Source of the DNA: a virus
DNA length: 64,000 nt
IMG/VR virus record: IMGVR_UViG_3300046362_000084
Coordinates: 1 to 64,000 of that record
Direction: 5' to 3' (one strand)
Shown here: positions 17,269 to 25,882 of the stretch, in pieces
Layout: every line of letters starts with the position of its first letter
How positions within the stretch are numbered: position 1 is the first letter of the stretch
Notes under the pieces: generated by a model
Databases searched by the model: none
What the model saw: the letters and a program-made list of their open reading frames with translations, nothing else
Told to the model about the DNA's origin: nothing
Made by a program: the position numbers and the translations under genes

Positions 17269-19570
17269 GGATTCATTTTTCGATGATTTTCAAGACGTAA
17301 CTTTCGACGTTAAAGGCGTTAGGTTGCCAAAAATTATCATTCCGCATCACTATTACGCGAAATTAGGTATTGATGAGTCCACCGACAACGAAGAGTTCCT
17401 TAAAATTCTGTGCCGTAACGGAATTAAGTCAAAAGGCTTAACTGGGAAAAAAGAGTATATGACTCGTTTAAAATACGAGTATGAAATCGTTAGTGAGATT
17501 GGCTTTTCAGATTATTTTATTCTAATTTGGGACGTTATTAACTTTTGCCACGAAAATGATATTCCAGTCGGAAAAGGCCGTGGAAGCGCGGCGGGTTCAT
17601 TAATCTTGTATCTCATTGGGGTGACAGGAATTGATCCAATTCAGAATGACCTTATCTTTGAGCGGTTTGTATCTCGCACGCGGGCGAAAAGTCAAATCAT
17701 TGATGGTGTTAGATACATTGACGGCGACATGGCTCCAGACGTTGACCTTGACATTTGCACAGATCGACGCGAAGAAGTAATTAATTACTTAAAAAATAAA
17801 TACAGCGGCAAATTCTGCAAGCTTCCAACCATTTCTACGTTGGCAACACGAGCGGCCATTAAGGACGTTTGTAAAATTCATGGTGGCTTTACAGAAGACG
17901 AACTGAACGTTTTAACAAAAACAATTCCGGTCAAATACGGCCAGCCGCTTTCCATTGTTGATAGTATCGAGGCGAGCGAGGTTTTCGCGCAGTTCGCGGA
18001 AGAGAACCCTGAAATCATAGAGTGCGCCAAGGTTGTTGAAGACATGATGCGCCAAAAGGGCAGTCACGCTTCTGCGTATCTTATCGGATATTATGATTTT
18101 GACCAATATCTTCCGTGCGAACTCGATCTAAACGGCGAAGTTGTTTGCTCGTTTGATATGAGTTACGCGCAGAAGGAAACCATCAAGCTGGACTTGCTTG
18201 GGCTTCACGGCGTAACACTTGTTTCAAGAATTGAGAAAAGTCTTGGAATTAGTTTTGATAATTTTGACCCCAACAACCCTGAAATCTATCAACTTTCAGA
18301 AGAGGGCGACTTGCCATACGGATTGTTCCAAATTGGTGCGGATGCTAACTACAGGGTATTTAAAAAAGTAAAGCCTCAGAATTGGGAGGAGCTTAGTGCA
18401 GTGGTTTCTTTAGCAAGGCCCGGAAGCCTAGCATACGTGGATGATTACATTAAAAACGAATATAATGACTATTGGGGCAACGCAAAAATGCGCGAACTAC
18501 TGGGAAAAACCCACGGAGTTCCTATATATCAGGAGACTACGATGAAAATATGCTCAGAAGTCTTTGGCTTCTCTCTTGATGAGGCGGAAGTTTTAAGAAA
18601 AATCATTGGTAAAAAACAGGTTGAAAAAGTAAAAGAGTGGGAAGCTAAGATTTTTTCGGCGGCAGAGAAAAGACAAATGCCAAAAGAGCTAGCGAAGTTT
18701 TTTTGGGACTTGCTAAACGAGTCGGCTAACTACTCCTTTAATAAATGCCTTTCGCCGGAAACTGAAGTCGAGACCCCGAATGGAAATAAGCCAATTAGGG
18801 ACGTTTCAATAGGTGAGAGGGTAAAAGGGTTTAGTGTCGAAGACTCGCGCCATGTTTGGGTAGAGGCGATTGATGTAATGAGAAGTGAATCCAAGCTTTT
18901 TGAATTCACTTTTGAGGACGGAAGAACAATAAAGTGTTCTATGGAGCATAAATTTCTAACAGACGAGGGTATGCTACCAATAAAGCTTATTGTTGAAAAG
19001 GATTTAGAAGTAATTTGCGAAAACCTTGAGGTTTTCAAGCCTGTTATGGGGTATAAAAATTATTATGAAATATCAAATAAGGGAACCATCAAGAGTCTCC
19101 CCAGACGGGGGAGGGTTGGACTGAGAATCTATGGGGGGTCAATAATGAAGCCTGAATTGGAAAAGGACGGATATCACAAAGTCATGTTGCAGACCACGAC
19201 ACACGGAAGAAAAAGATTTTTTGTCCATAGGCTTGTTGCAGAAGCATTTCTGCCTAATGTTAAAAAATTGTCATCAGTAAATCATAAAGACGGAAACAAA
19301 ACTAACAACTGTGTAGAAAATTTAGAATGGATTAGCGTGAGGGACAATAATCGACATGCATTTTCCACGGGTTTAAATAAATACAATAACGCTCTACCCG
19401 TTTTAAGGGGCGCAAAACACAACATGGCAAAGCTAGCGGACTCGGACGTAATAGAAATTAGAAGAAAATTTTTATCTGGCGAACGAATCAAAAACATATC
19501 ACTTAGCCACGGAATAACCTATGATAATGCTTGGTCTATTTGTAAGCGCAAATCTTGGAAACATATTTGA
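17249..19570 (+). CDS. dnaE: DNA polymerase III alpha, N-part, with split intein N-half and HNH endonuclease
   Basis: A 773-residue protein. Residues 1-499 are the Pol III alpha palm, thumb and fingers region: GKGRGSAAGSLILYLIGVTG near 109-128, catalytic PDVDLDIC near 162-169 and KLDLLGL near 313-319, giving the three aspartates. The protein ends at SFNK followed by Cys at residue 500, where an intein begins (CLSPETEVETP). Its N-half runs to about residue 595, then NUMOD4 and HNH motifs follow to the TGA. The PHP domain is absent and lies in a separate gene. The rest of the polymerase is in the next ORF, in another frame, starting inside this stop codon. Confidence 0.88.
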   Translation: MPSTLIKDSFFDDFQDVTFDVKGVRLPKIIIPHHYYAKLGIDESTDNEEFLKILCRNGIKSKGLTGKKEYMTRLKYEYEIVSEIGFSDYFILIWDVINFCHENDIPVGKGRGSAAGSLILYLIGVTGIDPIQNDLIFERFVSRTRAKSQIIDGVRYIDGDMAPDVDLDICTDRREEVINYLKNKYSGKFCKLPTISTLATRAAIKDVCKIHGGFTEDELNVLTKTIPVKYGQPLSIVDSIEASEVFAQFAEENPEIIECAKVVEDMMRQKGSHASAYLIGYYDFDQYLPCELDLNGEVVCSFDMSYAQKETIKLDLLGLHGVTLVSRIEKSLGISFDNFDPNNPEIYQLSEEGDLPYGLFQIGADANYRVFKKVKPQNWEELSAVVSLARPGSLAYVDDYIKNEYNDYWGNAKMRELLGKTHGVPIYQETTMKICSEVFGFSLDEAEVLRKIIGKKQVEKVKEWEAKIFSAAEKRQMPKELAKFFWDLLNESANYSFNKCLSPETEVETPNGNKPIRDVSIGERVKGFSVEDSRHVWVEAIDVMRSESKLFEFTFEDGRTIKCSMEHKFLTDEGMLPIKLIVEKDLEVICENLEVFKPVMGYKNYYEISNKGTIKSLPRRGRVGLRIYGGSIMKPELEKDGYHKVMLQTTTHGRKRFFVHRLVAEAFLPNVKKLSSVNHKDGNKTNNCVENLEWISVRDNNRHAFSTGLNKYNNALPVLRGAKHNMAKLADSDVIEIRRKFLSGERIKNISLSHGITYDNAWSICKRKSWKHI
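18746..19570 (+). mobile_element. Intein N-half with NUMOD4/HNH homing endonuclease
   Basis: The intein starts at the Cys codon 18746-18748. Block A is CLSPETEVETPNGNKPIRDV and block B is GRTIKCSMEHKFL, with Ser for the usual Thr in the T-x-x-H motif. After about 95 residues comes a NUMOD4 motif (GYKNYYEISNKGTIKSLPR), then KDGYHKVMLQ and FFVHRLVAEAFLPN, and an HNH motif (VNHKDGNKTNNCVENLEW). A small helix-turn-helix-like tail ends at TGA. The insertion point is between Lys and Ser of the conserved FNKSHAAAYS active-site region. That is three residues after the cyanobacterial DnaE split-intein site as I recall it (Tyr/Cys of YCFNKSHS). Confidence 0.85.
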
Positions 19571-19683
19571 TGAAAAAGATAAAAATTATTACATTTAAAG
19601 AAATTGAGGACAAGGAAAGCTACGACTTGGAAATAGACAGTAAGGATCATAACTTTTATGCCAACGGAATCGTTGTTTCTAAC
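19570..19683 (+). mobile_element. Intein C-half
   Basis: A 38-residue segment with block G at its end: DHNFYANGIVVSN, then Ser as the +1 extein nucleophile. It closely follows the layout of known 36-38 residue split-intein C-fragments (short basic start, D-x-x-x-x-x-D-H-N-F, final Asn). The penultimate residue is Ser, not His, as in some cyanobacterial DnaE inteins. It is encoded in a different frame from the N-half, so it must be made as a separate polypeptide unless a frameshift joins them. Confidence 0.85.
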
Positions 19684-20730
19684 TCTCACGCCGCAGCCTA
19701 TTCTCACCTTTCGGCCCTAACCCTTTATTTGAAATATAAGTATCCACAACACTTTTATACTGAGTGCCTTAGAATGGCTGAAAATAAGGCGGACAGTCAA
19801 GACCACGTTGCTCGTATCCAACAAGAGCTAGCGTTCTTCAACATCAAGTTGCTGCCGCCCGATCTAATCAATAGTAAGGAAAACTTTACAATCGAAGGCG
19901 ACAACATTCGCTATGGGTTCTCAAGTATCAAGGGTGTGAGTGAAAAATCACTTTCTGCGATGAAATCCTTTTTGGTTTCTCCAAAGACGAACAAGTTTGA
20001 GGTTTTCAGCGCTGCCGAAAACTGCAAGTTGAACGTTGGTGTTGTTTGCGCCATGATCCAATCGGGAATGTTAAGCAACGTTTCTCCAGACCGGGAAACC
20101 CTTGTTTTTGAAGCTCAAGTATGGGGTAAATTAACCGACAAGGAAAAAGTTTTCTGTCTTGAACGCGGACAGGATTATGAATATAACCTTTTACTTATGG
20201 TGAAGAACATTCATTCATGGGTAAATGATGCGGGCAAAAAGATCGCGGCGAAAACAAGGCTTGAGACAATTCGCAAGCATTGTGAGAAATACAAAGAAAT
20301 CTATTTCCAAAATAAAAAGAACGCCCGACTTGCTTCATATTACTACGAAAAGAAAATTCTCGGATTCTCCTATTCGTCAAACCTGAAAAGTGTTTTCGTC
20401 AGCGAACGCCCATCGATCAAAAATATCCAACAAATCAAAAATCTCTACGGGAAGCAAAAGATTGAGGGCGTATTTGAGGTTGCTGAAGTCAAGAAAGGCG
20501 TTAGCGGGCGCGGAAACAAGTATTTGAAGCTTGTTGTTCAAGATGAAACGGGACATTTCGACGCGATGATTGTTGGTGAGAAATACGATAATTTTGCAGC
20601 GAAGTTTCCTGACCCCGATGTGGGCGACGTTGTTTTCATCATGGGCGAGAAAACGGAGGAAATTATTTGGTTAAATAGCGTGTCTATCCAAACTCAAAAA
20701 ATCTATCTCAAATTGGCAGATATTAAATAA
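19570..20730 (+). CDS. dnaE: DNA polymerase III alpha, C-part, preceded by intein C-half
   Basis: A 386-residue protein from the ATG that overlaps the preceding stop as TGATG; an in-frame ATG at 19555 is less likely. Residues 1-38 are an intein C-terminal half, and from Ser 39 the sequence SHAAAYSHLSALTLYLKYKY resumes Pol III alpha. The helix-hairpin-helix region follows, and the last 100 residues form an OB fold (KIEGVFEVAEVKKGVSGRGN). Trans-splicing with the upstream protein would give an 847-residue polymerase without PHP domain. No beta-binding motif was identified with confidence. Confidence 0.86.
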   Translation: MKKIKIITFKEIEDKESYDLEIDSKDHNFYANGIVVSNSHAAAYSHLSALTLYLKYKYPQHFYTECLRMAENKADSQDHVARIQQELAFFNIKLLPPDLINSKENFTIEGDNIRYGFSSIKGVSEKSLSAMKSFLVSPKTNKFEVFSAAENCKLNVGVVCAMIQSGMLSNVSPDRETLVFEAQVWGKLTDKEKVFCLERGQDYEYNLLLMVKNIHSWVNDAGKKIAAKTRLETIRKHCEKYKEIYFQNKKNARLASYYYEKKILGFSYSSNLKSVFVSERPSIKNIQQIKNLYGKQKIEGVFEVAEVKKGVSGRGNKYLKLVVQDETGHFDAMIVGEKYDNFAAKFPDPDVGDVVFIMGEKTEEIIWLNSVSIQTQKIYLKLADIK

Positions 20731-20736
20731 TTTTTC

Positions 20737-20765
20737 TTGACTTTCGCTCAAAAATAGATTAAATA
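20737..20765 (+). promoter_or_regulatory. Sigma70-like promoter
   Basis: TTGACT at 20737-20742 and TAAATA at 20760-20765 are separated by 17 bases. The ATG of the ssDNA-binding candidate follows 12 bases later. This is the only clear gap in the replication operon, so independent expression of the downstream genes is plausible. It looks like a host-type promoter, unlike the minus-strand late elements. No Shine-Dalgarno sequence lies between it and the start. Confidence 0.55.
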
Positions 20766-20777
20766 AACCAACAAATT

Positions 20778-21266
20778 ATGAAGCTCTACAAACCAAATCC
20801 ACGCGGCACAGGAAGTGCATGCTCGTTTTCTGTAACCTCTTCCGGTAAAAGCAAGGGGATTTATGTCGAAATCATCAAGCAAAAAGGTTGGGATGAAGCC
20901 AGCAAAACAGGCAGTTTCGATTCCACAAAAGAAAAGAAGCTCAATCTTAAGTTTACACCAACAGAAGTTGCGGAAATGCTAATCGTTTGTCAAAGCAAAC
21001 GTGGTTCGGCTAAGTTTTTCCATAACACGGGAACGATTACGAGTCAAATCAGCTTTGGAACTTACAATAAAAAAGATACTGACATTGTTGCGGGGATTTC
21101 CCTGTCTGCAACAAAGGGCGAGAAAAAAGCGTCGGTTCCCTTGACTTTTGCTGAGGCGCATCTTTTGGGTGAATGGATTAGATTTGCGCTTCACCGCATT
21201 TTCACTGCGGAACACACGGAGGAAAAGAAGCTTCTTCAAAACCTACCTGAAACAAAAATTGCCTAA
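20778..21266 (+). CDS. Candidate ssDNA-binding protein
   Basis: A 162-residue protein without cysteines. Residues 20-110 alternate beta-strands (GIYVEIIKQKGW, KLNLKFTPTEVAEMLIVCQ, AKFFHNTGTITSQISFG) and end with a long helix (HLLGEWIRFALHRIF). This resembles the Whirly-like or PC4-like ssDNA-binding proteins of some phages, but I cannot confirm it by sequence alone. Position next to the polymerase and a promoter of its own fit an abundant ssDNA-binding protein. Its C-terminus is not the acidic type of bacterial SSB. Confidence 0.55.
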   Translation: MKLYKPNPRGTGSACSFSVTSSGKSKGIYVEIIKQKGWDEASKTGSFDSTKEKKLNLKFTPTEVAEMLIVCQSKRGSAKFFHNTGTITSQISFGTYNKKDTDIVAGISLSATKGEKKASVPLTFAEAHLLGEWIRFALHRIFTAEHTEEKKLLQNLPETKIA

Positions 21267-23121
21267 GAAAAAATTACTTTTCAACAGCGATTTCAGCCGC
21301 ACGAAGACGGGCTTTGGCAGAAATGCTAAAGCCGTTTTGCGCTACCTGTATAACACGGGCAAGTATGAAATCGTTGAGTTCGCTTGTGCGCCCTATCACT
21401 TCGAGGACAAAAGGCTGAAATCTGTGCCTTGGAAGGCATACGGCGCGATTCCAGAAGACCCTTTTATTCGGAAGGAATTGGAGGCAAACCCAATGTTTGA
21501 AGCAACCTCACGATACGGTAGTTTTTACCTTGACGAGGTTATTAGGCGAGAGAAACCGGATTTCTTTTTGGGGGTCAATGATATTTGGGCCTTTGTGGAT
21601 GTTTATGACAAGCCATGGTGGAACAAAATCAATTGTGCGCTGTGGATCACGCTTGATAGTCTTCCTATTTTTGAAATGGCGATTGAGCACGGACACAAGG
21701 TTAAAGATTTTTGGGTTTGGAGCAAGTTCGCAGAGAATGAAATGAAGCGTATCGGCTTCGATCATGTTGAAACCCTTCATGGCGCATTTGACGTATCTGA
21801 CTTCTACCCCTTGGATAACAAAATGGAATTGAAGAAAAAATTCAAAATTAATGATAATCTTATCTTTGGGTTTGTTTTCCGAAATCAAGGGCGCAAATTA
21901 ATTGGAACACTATTAGAGGGATTCAAAATTTTCAAAGAAAACAGTCCAAACGATACTTCAAAACTACTGCTTCACACTTGTTGGAGTGAGGGCTGGGATA
22001 TTCCAAAATTTATCAAGGAATTCGATCTCAATAATGATGATATTCTAACGAGCCACATTTGCACAAATTGCAAAAAATACGATGTGCGCCCATTTGAAGG
22101 CGAACAAACGGCTTGTCGTTTTTGTCACGCACCGCATTCCTGCATTACTCCTCATGGCGCGTTCGGACTTTCCGAAAAGGAAATGAACGAGGTTTACAAT
22201 TTAATGGATTTTTATATTCACCCGATTACTTCGGGCGGATTGGAAATGCCCTTGGTTGAAAGCTTGCTTGCTGGAACACCAATCGCCACGGTCAACTATT
22301 CTTGTGGGGAGGAATTCTGCGAACAACCATTTGTTACAAGGCTTCCGTTTTCGACATACCGAGAAATGGGAAGTCAGTTCATTAAATCGCAACCCTATGC
22401 TCAGGGGGTAGCGGATGTTATGCGGGGATTCAAAGACTGGATAAGCCCAAAAACCCTATCCGAAGTATCACAAGAAGGCCGCGATTGGGCGCTTAAAGAA
22501 TTTGACCTTAATTTGATTTGTAAGCGGATCGAAAGATGGCTTGATACCTCCCCGCCAGCAACCCACGATTATATTTTGGGCAAAAACGAGCAAAACGAGA
22601 ACTATCCGTTTAATGATACCGTTGAAGACCCTGAAGAGTGGGCGATTGATTTAATTAAAAACATTTTTGGATATAAAGAGTCTAGCAAAAATGAAACTGT
22701 TCAAAAAATAGTGACCCACATTCAGAGGGGCCACCCTCGGATAGAGATTCATAACGACGCTCTTTCCAAAGCTAAAATTCACAATGATTCGAAGAAAGCA
22801 AACGCGGCCAGTAACTTCTTTAAGGTCGAGGAGGAAACAGATAACGTTTGTTTGATTTGCCCCGCAGAGCTAGAGGAAAAACTAATCGTTTCAAAATTCT
22901 TCTCAAAGCTTTCCCGGGAAGAGGCTAATGTATTTTTGGCCGGAACAGAATCGGACGGAAACATCTTTTCCCAATATGGGAAGTTCACCCTGATTCCAAA
23001 AAACAACAACACGGCAAATATTGACTGGCTGAAAAATGTGAAAACTGAGTCGGGCAAACCAAGGTTTAAGAAAATCTACTTCAAAAACGGAAACCAGATC
23101 GAAGAAATTGAAAATAAATAA
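21259..23121 (+). CDS. Large glycosyltransferase (GT-B) with zinc-ribbon insert
   Basis: A 620-residue protein from a TTG that overlaps the previous stop; upstream ATG codons lie inside the previous gene. KLLFNSDFSRTKTGFGRNA near the start is the N-terminal Rossmann glycine loop, and SGGLEMPLVESLLAGTPIA near 330-348 is the donor-binding E-x-x-P-x-x-E motif. Between the two Rossmann domains CTNCKK and CRFCHAPHSC near 275-300 form a four-cysteine zinc ribbon, which is unusual for this fold. The last 170 residues are of unknown function. Acceptor unknown. Confidence 0.78.
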   Translation: MPKKKLLFNSDFSRTKTGFGRNAKAVLRYLYNTGKYEIVEFACAPYHFEDKRLKSVPWKAYGAIPEDPFIRKELEANPMFEATSRYGSFYLDEVIRREKPDFFLGVNDIWAFVDVYDKPWWNKINCALWITLDSLPIFEMAIEHGHKVKDFWVWSKFAENEMKRIGFDHVETLHGAFDVSDFYPLDNKMELKKKFKINDNLIFGFVFRNQGRKLIGTLLEGFKIFKENSPNDTSKLLLHTCWSEGWDIPKFIKEFDLNNDDILTSHICTNCKKYDVRPFEGEQTACRFCHAPHSCITPHGAFGLSEKEMNEVYNLMDFYIHPITSGGLEMPLVESLLAGTPIATVNYSCGEEFCEQPFVTRLPFSTYREMGSQFIKSQPYAQGVADVMRGFKDWISPKTLSEVSQEGRDWALKEFDLNLICKRIERWLDTSPPATHDYILGKNEQNENYPFNDTVEDPEEWAIDLIKNIFGYKESSKNETVQKIVTHIQRGHPRIEIHNDALSKAKIHNDSKKANAASNFFKVEEETDNVCLICPAELEEKLIVSKFFSKLSREEANVFLAGTESDGNIFSQYGKFTLIPKNNNTANIDWLKNVKTESGKPRFKKIYFKNGNQIEEIENK

Positions 23122-24202
23122 AAACGATACGTTAAGGTATTCGATTTACGGAAATCCGGACGCCAAGTTTGATCCGATTCATTGGAACTACCTTCCTTTG
23201 AATTTCGATAGATATATCACCATTTGCGTTGATAACTCCTATCGATACTGGGCGGACGTAATAGAGCTTATTTGTCCTATTCTATATGGGCAAAACATCG
23301 GCGTGGTGTGCTTTTCGTGCGCGGATAAATCAAGGTATGAGAACTGCCAAAATATCAATGGGTTAAATATCCGTTCGGCGGCATATTTAATTAAGAAAAG
23401 CTTGTTTCATTTTTCAGGGCAAGATTGGTCATTGACTCTCTGCCAAAATAATGAATGGCTGAATTACTCATTTTTGGAAACCGGAAAGAAAGAGGATTTA
23501 TTTGCAAAGGAATACTCAGGCTCCATTGAGAATCTTGACAGACCCGAATTAATGGCGGTTGAAATTTTCGAAAGATTGGGAATAGACCAACAGATAGAAA
23601 CAGAAACAAAGTTAATCGGCCCGTCTTACGGGGTCAAGTTGTTGGAAATGATTCCAGACTTTCCGTTGGAATCGCCGCCAAACGTGTCTCCAGACACCTT
23701 GATTGGCATTCGATGCGACCTTGTTGAGAATTGGGAGTTCGTTTTGGCCGCTGTTTCGCTTGGACTTCAACCGATTGTGATTTCGAACACTTTACCGCCG
23801 CTGCCAATAGCTTCATTTTTGGTTGGTGTTTCAGGAATCAATCTGTTTGTTACGGAGGAAACCAAACCGGAAGATATCGTTAGGACCGAATCGTTGGGAA
23901 TCAAAGTCAAGCTTCTCACTCGCGAAGCTAATAATGAAAAAATTAAATACAATTTATTTGATTATGAAGTCAAGGTTGTTAAAAATTGGTCGAAAAATAA
24001 TGTTGACAAATTACTAAATTTGAATTATGACACACGAATCAGATCTAAAAGAATTTTATTCAGTCGAGACGGATTGTTTTTAAGCACGTATCACTGGAGA
24101 AGAAATTTGCCTTCAACCGCCGACAAAGGAAACTTTATTTTGGATGGCGCGGAGGACGATGAATTTCTAATCGAAGCAGATATGCTTTATTACTTTAATT
24201 AA
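23108..24202 (+). CDS. Hypothetical protein, glycan-gene neighbour
   Basis: A 364-residue protein starting at TTG inside the end of the glycosyltransferase gene. The second half has Rossmann-like alternation (TLIGIRCDLVENWEFVLAAV, LQPIVISNTLPPLPIASFLV). It could be a degenerate GT-B enzyme or a partner of the upstream transferase, but no catalytic motif is visible. The overlap indicates coupled expression. Confidence 0.62.
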   Translation: MKINKNDTLRYSIYGNPDAKFDPIHWNYLPLNFDRYITICVDNSYRYWADVIELICPILYGQNIGVVCFSCADKSRYENCQNINGLNIRSAAYLIKKSLFHFSGQDWSLTLCQNNEWLNYSFLETGKKEDLFAKEYSGSIENLDRPELMAVEIFERLGIDQQIETETKLIGPSYGVKLLEMIPDFPLESPPNVSPDTLIGIRCDLVENWEFVLAAVSLGLQPIVISNTLPPLPIASFLVGVSGINLFVTEETKPEDIVRTESLGIKVKLLTREANNEKIKYNLFDYEVKVVKNWSKNNVDKLLNLNYDTRIRSKRILFSRDGLFLSTYHWRRNLPSTADKGNFILDGAEDDEFLIEADMLYYFN

Positions 24203-24206
24203 AAAT

Positions 24207-25040
24207 ATGGAAACACAAGAATTGGCCGCGCCTGCGGTAAAAGAAAAAAAGATTCGCGCAAAAGCTGCAAAGCTTATTTGTGAAACTGCCGCCGAATTGA
24301 AGCCCTCCGCTCGGACGATTACAAAGGTTATTACAAAAGCCACCGAAATCTTTGACTGGAAAGAGCTTATTCCCGCAAAGTTTGTTGATATCTCTAGCAA
24401 CTGGTTGACAACCAACGGTATCGACCCTAACGGAGTAACCGATTCTAACAAAGAGGAGTTGAAGGAAAAATGCGGAGAGGAAAACCTTATCATTAAACTT
24501 GGTGGGTTCAAGCATTTGGCCGCTCTTAGGGGAATCAAGTCAATCAAATATGACATGACCGGGGCCGATAAGGCAAAGCATGTTACTTCGATTTGCTATC
24601 TGAATCTTGACGAGGTAATTTTCAAGACCGAAAGCGGCGAGGAAATCTTTTTTCCCGAAATTCAGGCTTCTGGAATCGCGAACGCCACATCCGAAAACAC
24701 AAGCTATCCGTTCAACATGTATCTTGAAAGCATGGCGGAAAACCGTTCGTTTATCCGAGCTGTTAAAGCGGCATTCAATATCAATGTGCTTGGTGCGGAG
24801 GAGGTTCAAGCGCCGCCCGCTCAAACTGTTTCTATTTTGAGTGAAGAGGGGACAACAACCCCTCAAGAAAGCCTACGCGCTCTTGTGTCGGGCAGGTCAA
24901 AAACCTTCTCTGATTTAAAGGAGAACCTTCGCAAGAAAAAGTGGGAAGGGTTTGATTCCGATTGGAACGACTTTAACGACGTTCCTGCGGAGCAATGCTT
25001 TTTGATTATAGATAGTATTATCACCAAAAAAGCTGAATAG
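24207..25040 (+). CDS. Hypothetical protein, possible ssDNA-annealing protein
   Basis: A 277-residue protein, the last gene of the plus-strand half. Residues 85-195 contain LIIKLGGFKHLAALRGIKSI and later SMAENRSFIRAVKAAFNINV followed by LGAEEV. The latter resembles the conserved A-E-T/N-R-A-x-x-R-A-x-x-x-A pattern in Rad52/Erf-type annealing proteins. That match is short, so the assignment is tentative. The C-terminal 60 residues are a separate helical segment. A terminator follows 30 bases after the stop. Confidence 0.5.
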   Translation: METQELAAPAVKEKKIRAKAAKLICETAAELKPSARTITKVITKATEIFDWKELIPAKFVDISSNWLTTNGIDPNGVTDSNKEELKEKCGEENLIIKLGGFKHLAALRGIKSIKYDMTGADKAKHVTSICYLNLDEVIFKTESGEEIFFPEIQASGIANATSENTSYPFNMYLESMAENRSFIRAVKAAFNINVLGAEEVQAPPAQTVSILSEEGTTTPQESLRALVSGRSKTFSDLKENLRKKKWEGFDSDWNDFNDVPAEQCFLIIDSIITKKAE

Positions 25041-25069
25041 TCTCAGGAAAGGGGAGGAATAAAAATAAG

Positions 25070-25100
25070 GGCGGCATCATTTATTGGTGCCGCCTTTTTT
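25070..25100. terminator. Bidirectional terminator between converging halves
   Basis: GGCGGCA (25070-25076) pairs with TGCCGCC (25088-25094), followed on the plus strand by TTTTTT. On the minus strand the hairpin is followed by CTTATTTTTATT. It sits between the last plus-strand stop at 25040 and the last minus-strand stop at 25099, so it can end transcription from both sides. Confidence 0.85.
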
Positions 25101-25878
25101 ACGCTCCCGGCCCGCCGTTCACAGGCGCGCCGGTGGAGGCATTCCACGCAGCGGCCCCGGTGCTGGTGGCATACTCGAACCATTTGGTGACCGCGATGGT
25201 GGCAGCGCTGACAGATCCACCGTCGCAGCTCGTTTGCAAGGGGAAAGCGACCGCACCGCCACCGAGGTTGATCGTCGCCGCGATGGTGCCCGCCTCGGTG
25301 GTGGATAGGATTACCCTCAGATCCACGATGGCCGACCCGGCATCCCACGTCCCTGTTTCCTCGTCTCCACCTGCCTCCCACTCCAGCGTCTCGGAGATGA
25401 TGGCCCCGCACGAGGCCTGCGCGTAGCCACCGACTGGTGCCAGCCAATAGCCTGCTGCGTCTTTGAGCAGTCCGTCTGAGCCGAGGCGGACATACATCGA
25501 GCCGACCCCACTAGCACCGGAGCCGACCCACTCGGCCTCATATTGTCCGTAGTTGGATGTCATGAGGCTCCGGAAAACGTCGAGCTCGTCGCCGGGAGAG
25601 GTGACGCCAGAGACGCTATGCACGCGCACCAGAGTCACGTCGAGTGACAGCGTGCCGGTTAAAGGCTCCGCCCCTTCCACCTCGGAAAACACGTATTCGT
25701 AGTCGCCGCTTGCTGTGATTTTGATCTCCTCCGCCCGCCAGAATAATTCGACGAGCTGGGCGCGGGTAAATGGTCCTGCCCAGCCGGTTTTGTCCATCGC
25801 GGAGGCGTCGTTCGTTTTTCCGCGTCCAACCGGGAAATCGAATCTCAGCCGGGAATGTGAGGAGATACGCTTGCCCAT
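25099..25878 (-). CDS. GC-rich tail-tip or fibre protein, candidate receptor-binding
   Basis: A 259-residue protein from the ATG at 25878, four bases after the previous stop. It is beta-rich with many Gly, Ser and Thr and several short repeats (GDEETGTWDAGSAIVDL). The coding sequence is strikingly GC-rich: 37 of 60 bases at 25141-25200 and 38 of 60 at 25561-25620, against 27 of 60 in the tail gene at 28381-28440. This points to recent acquisition. The last position in the tail operon is typical for receptor-binding tips. No enzymatic motif is seen. Confidence 0.62.
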   Translation of the reverse strand: MGKRISSHSRLRFDFPVGRGKTNDASAMDKTGWAGPFTRAQLVELFWRAEEIKITASGDYEYVFSEVEGAEPLTGTLSLDVTLVRVHSVSGVTSPGDELDVFRSLMTSNYGQYEAEWVGSGASGVGSMYVRLGSDGLLKDAAGYWLAPVGGYAQASCGAIISETLEWEAGGDEETGTWDAGSAIVDLRVILSTTEAGTIAATINLGGGAVAFPLQTSCDGGSVSAATIAVTKWFEYATSTGAAAWNASTGAPVNGGPGA

Positions 25879-25882
25879 GATA

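Noticed and set aside
19555-19570. ATG at 19555 as start of the polymerase C-part
   Set aside because: The ATG at 19570 overlaps the upstream TGA, and the intein C-half then begins at its usual length of 38 residues. The extra five residues of the longer form would lie inside the HNH tail sequence in another frame.
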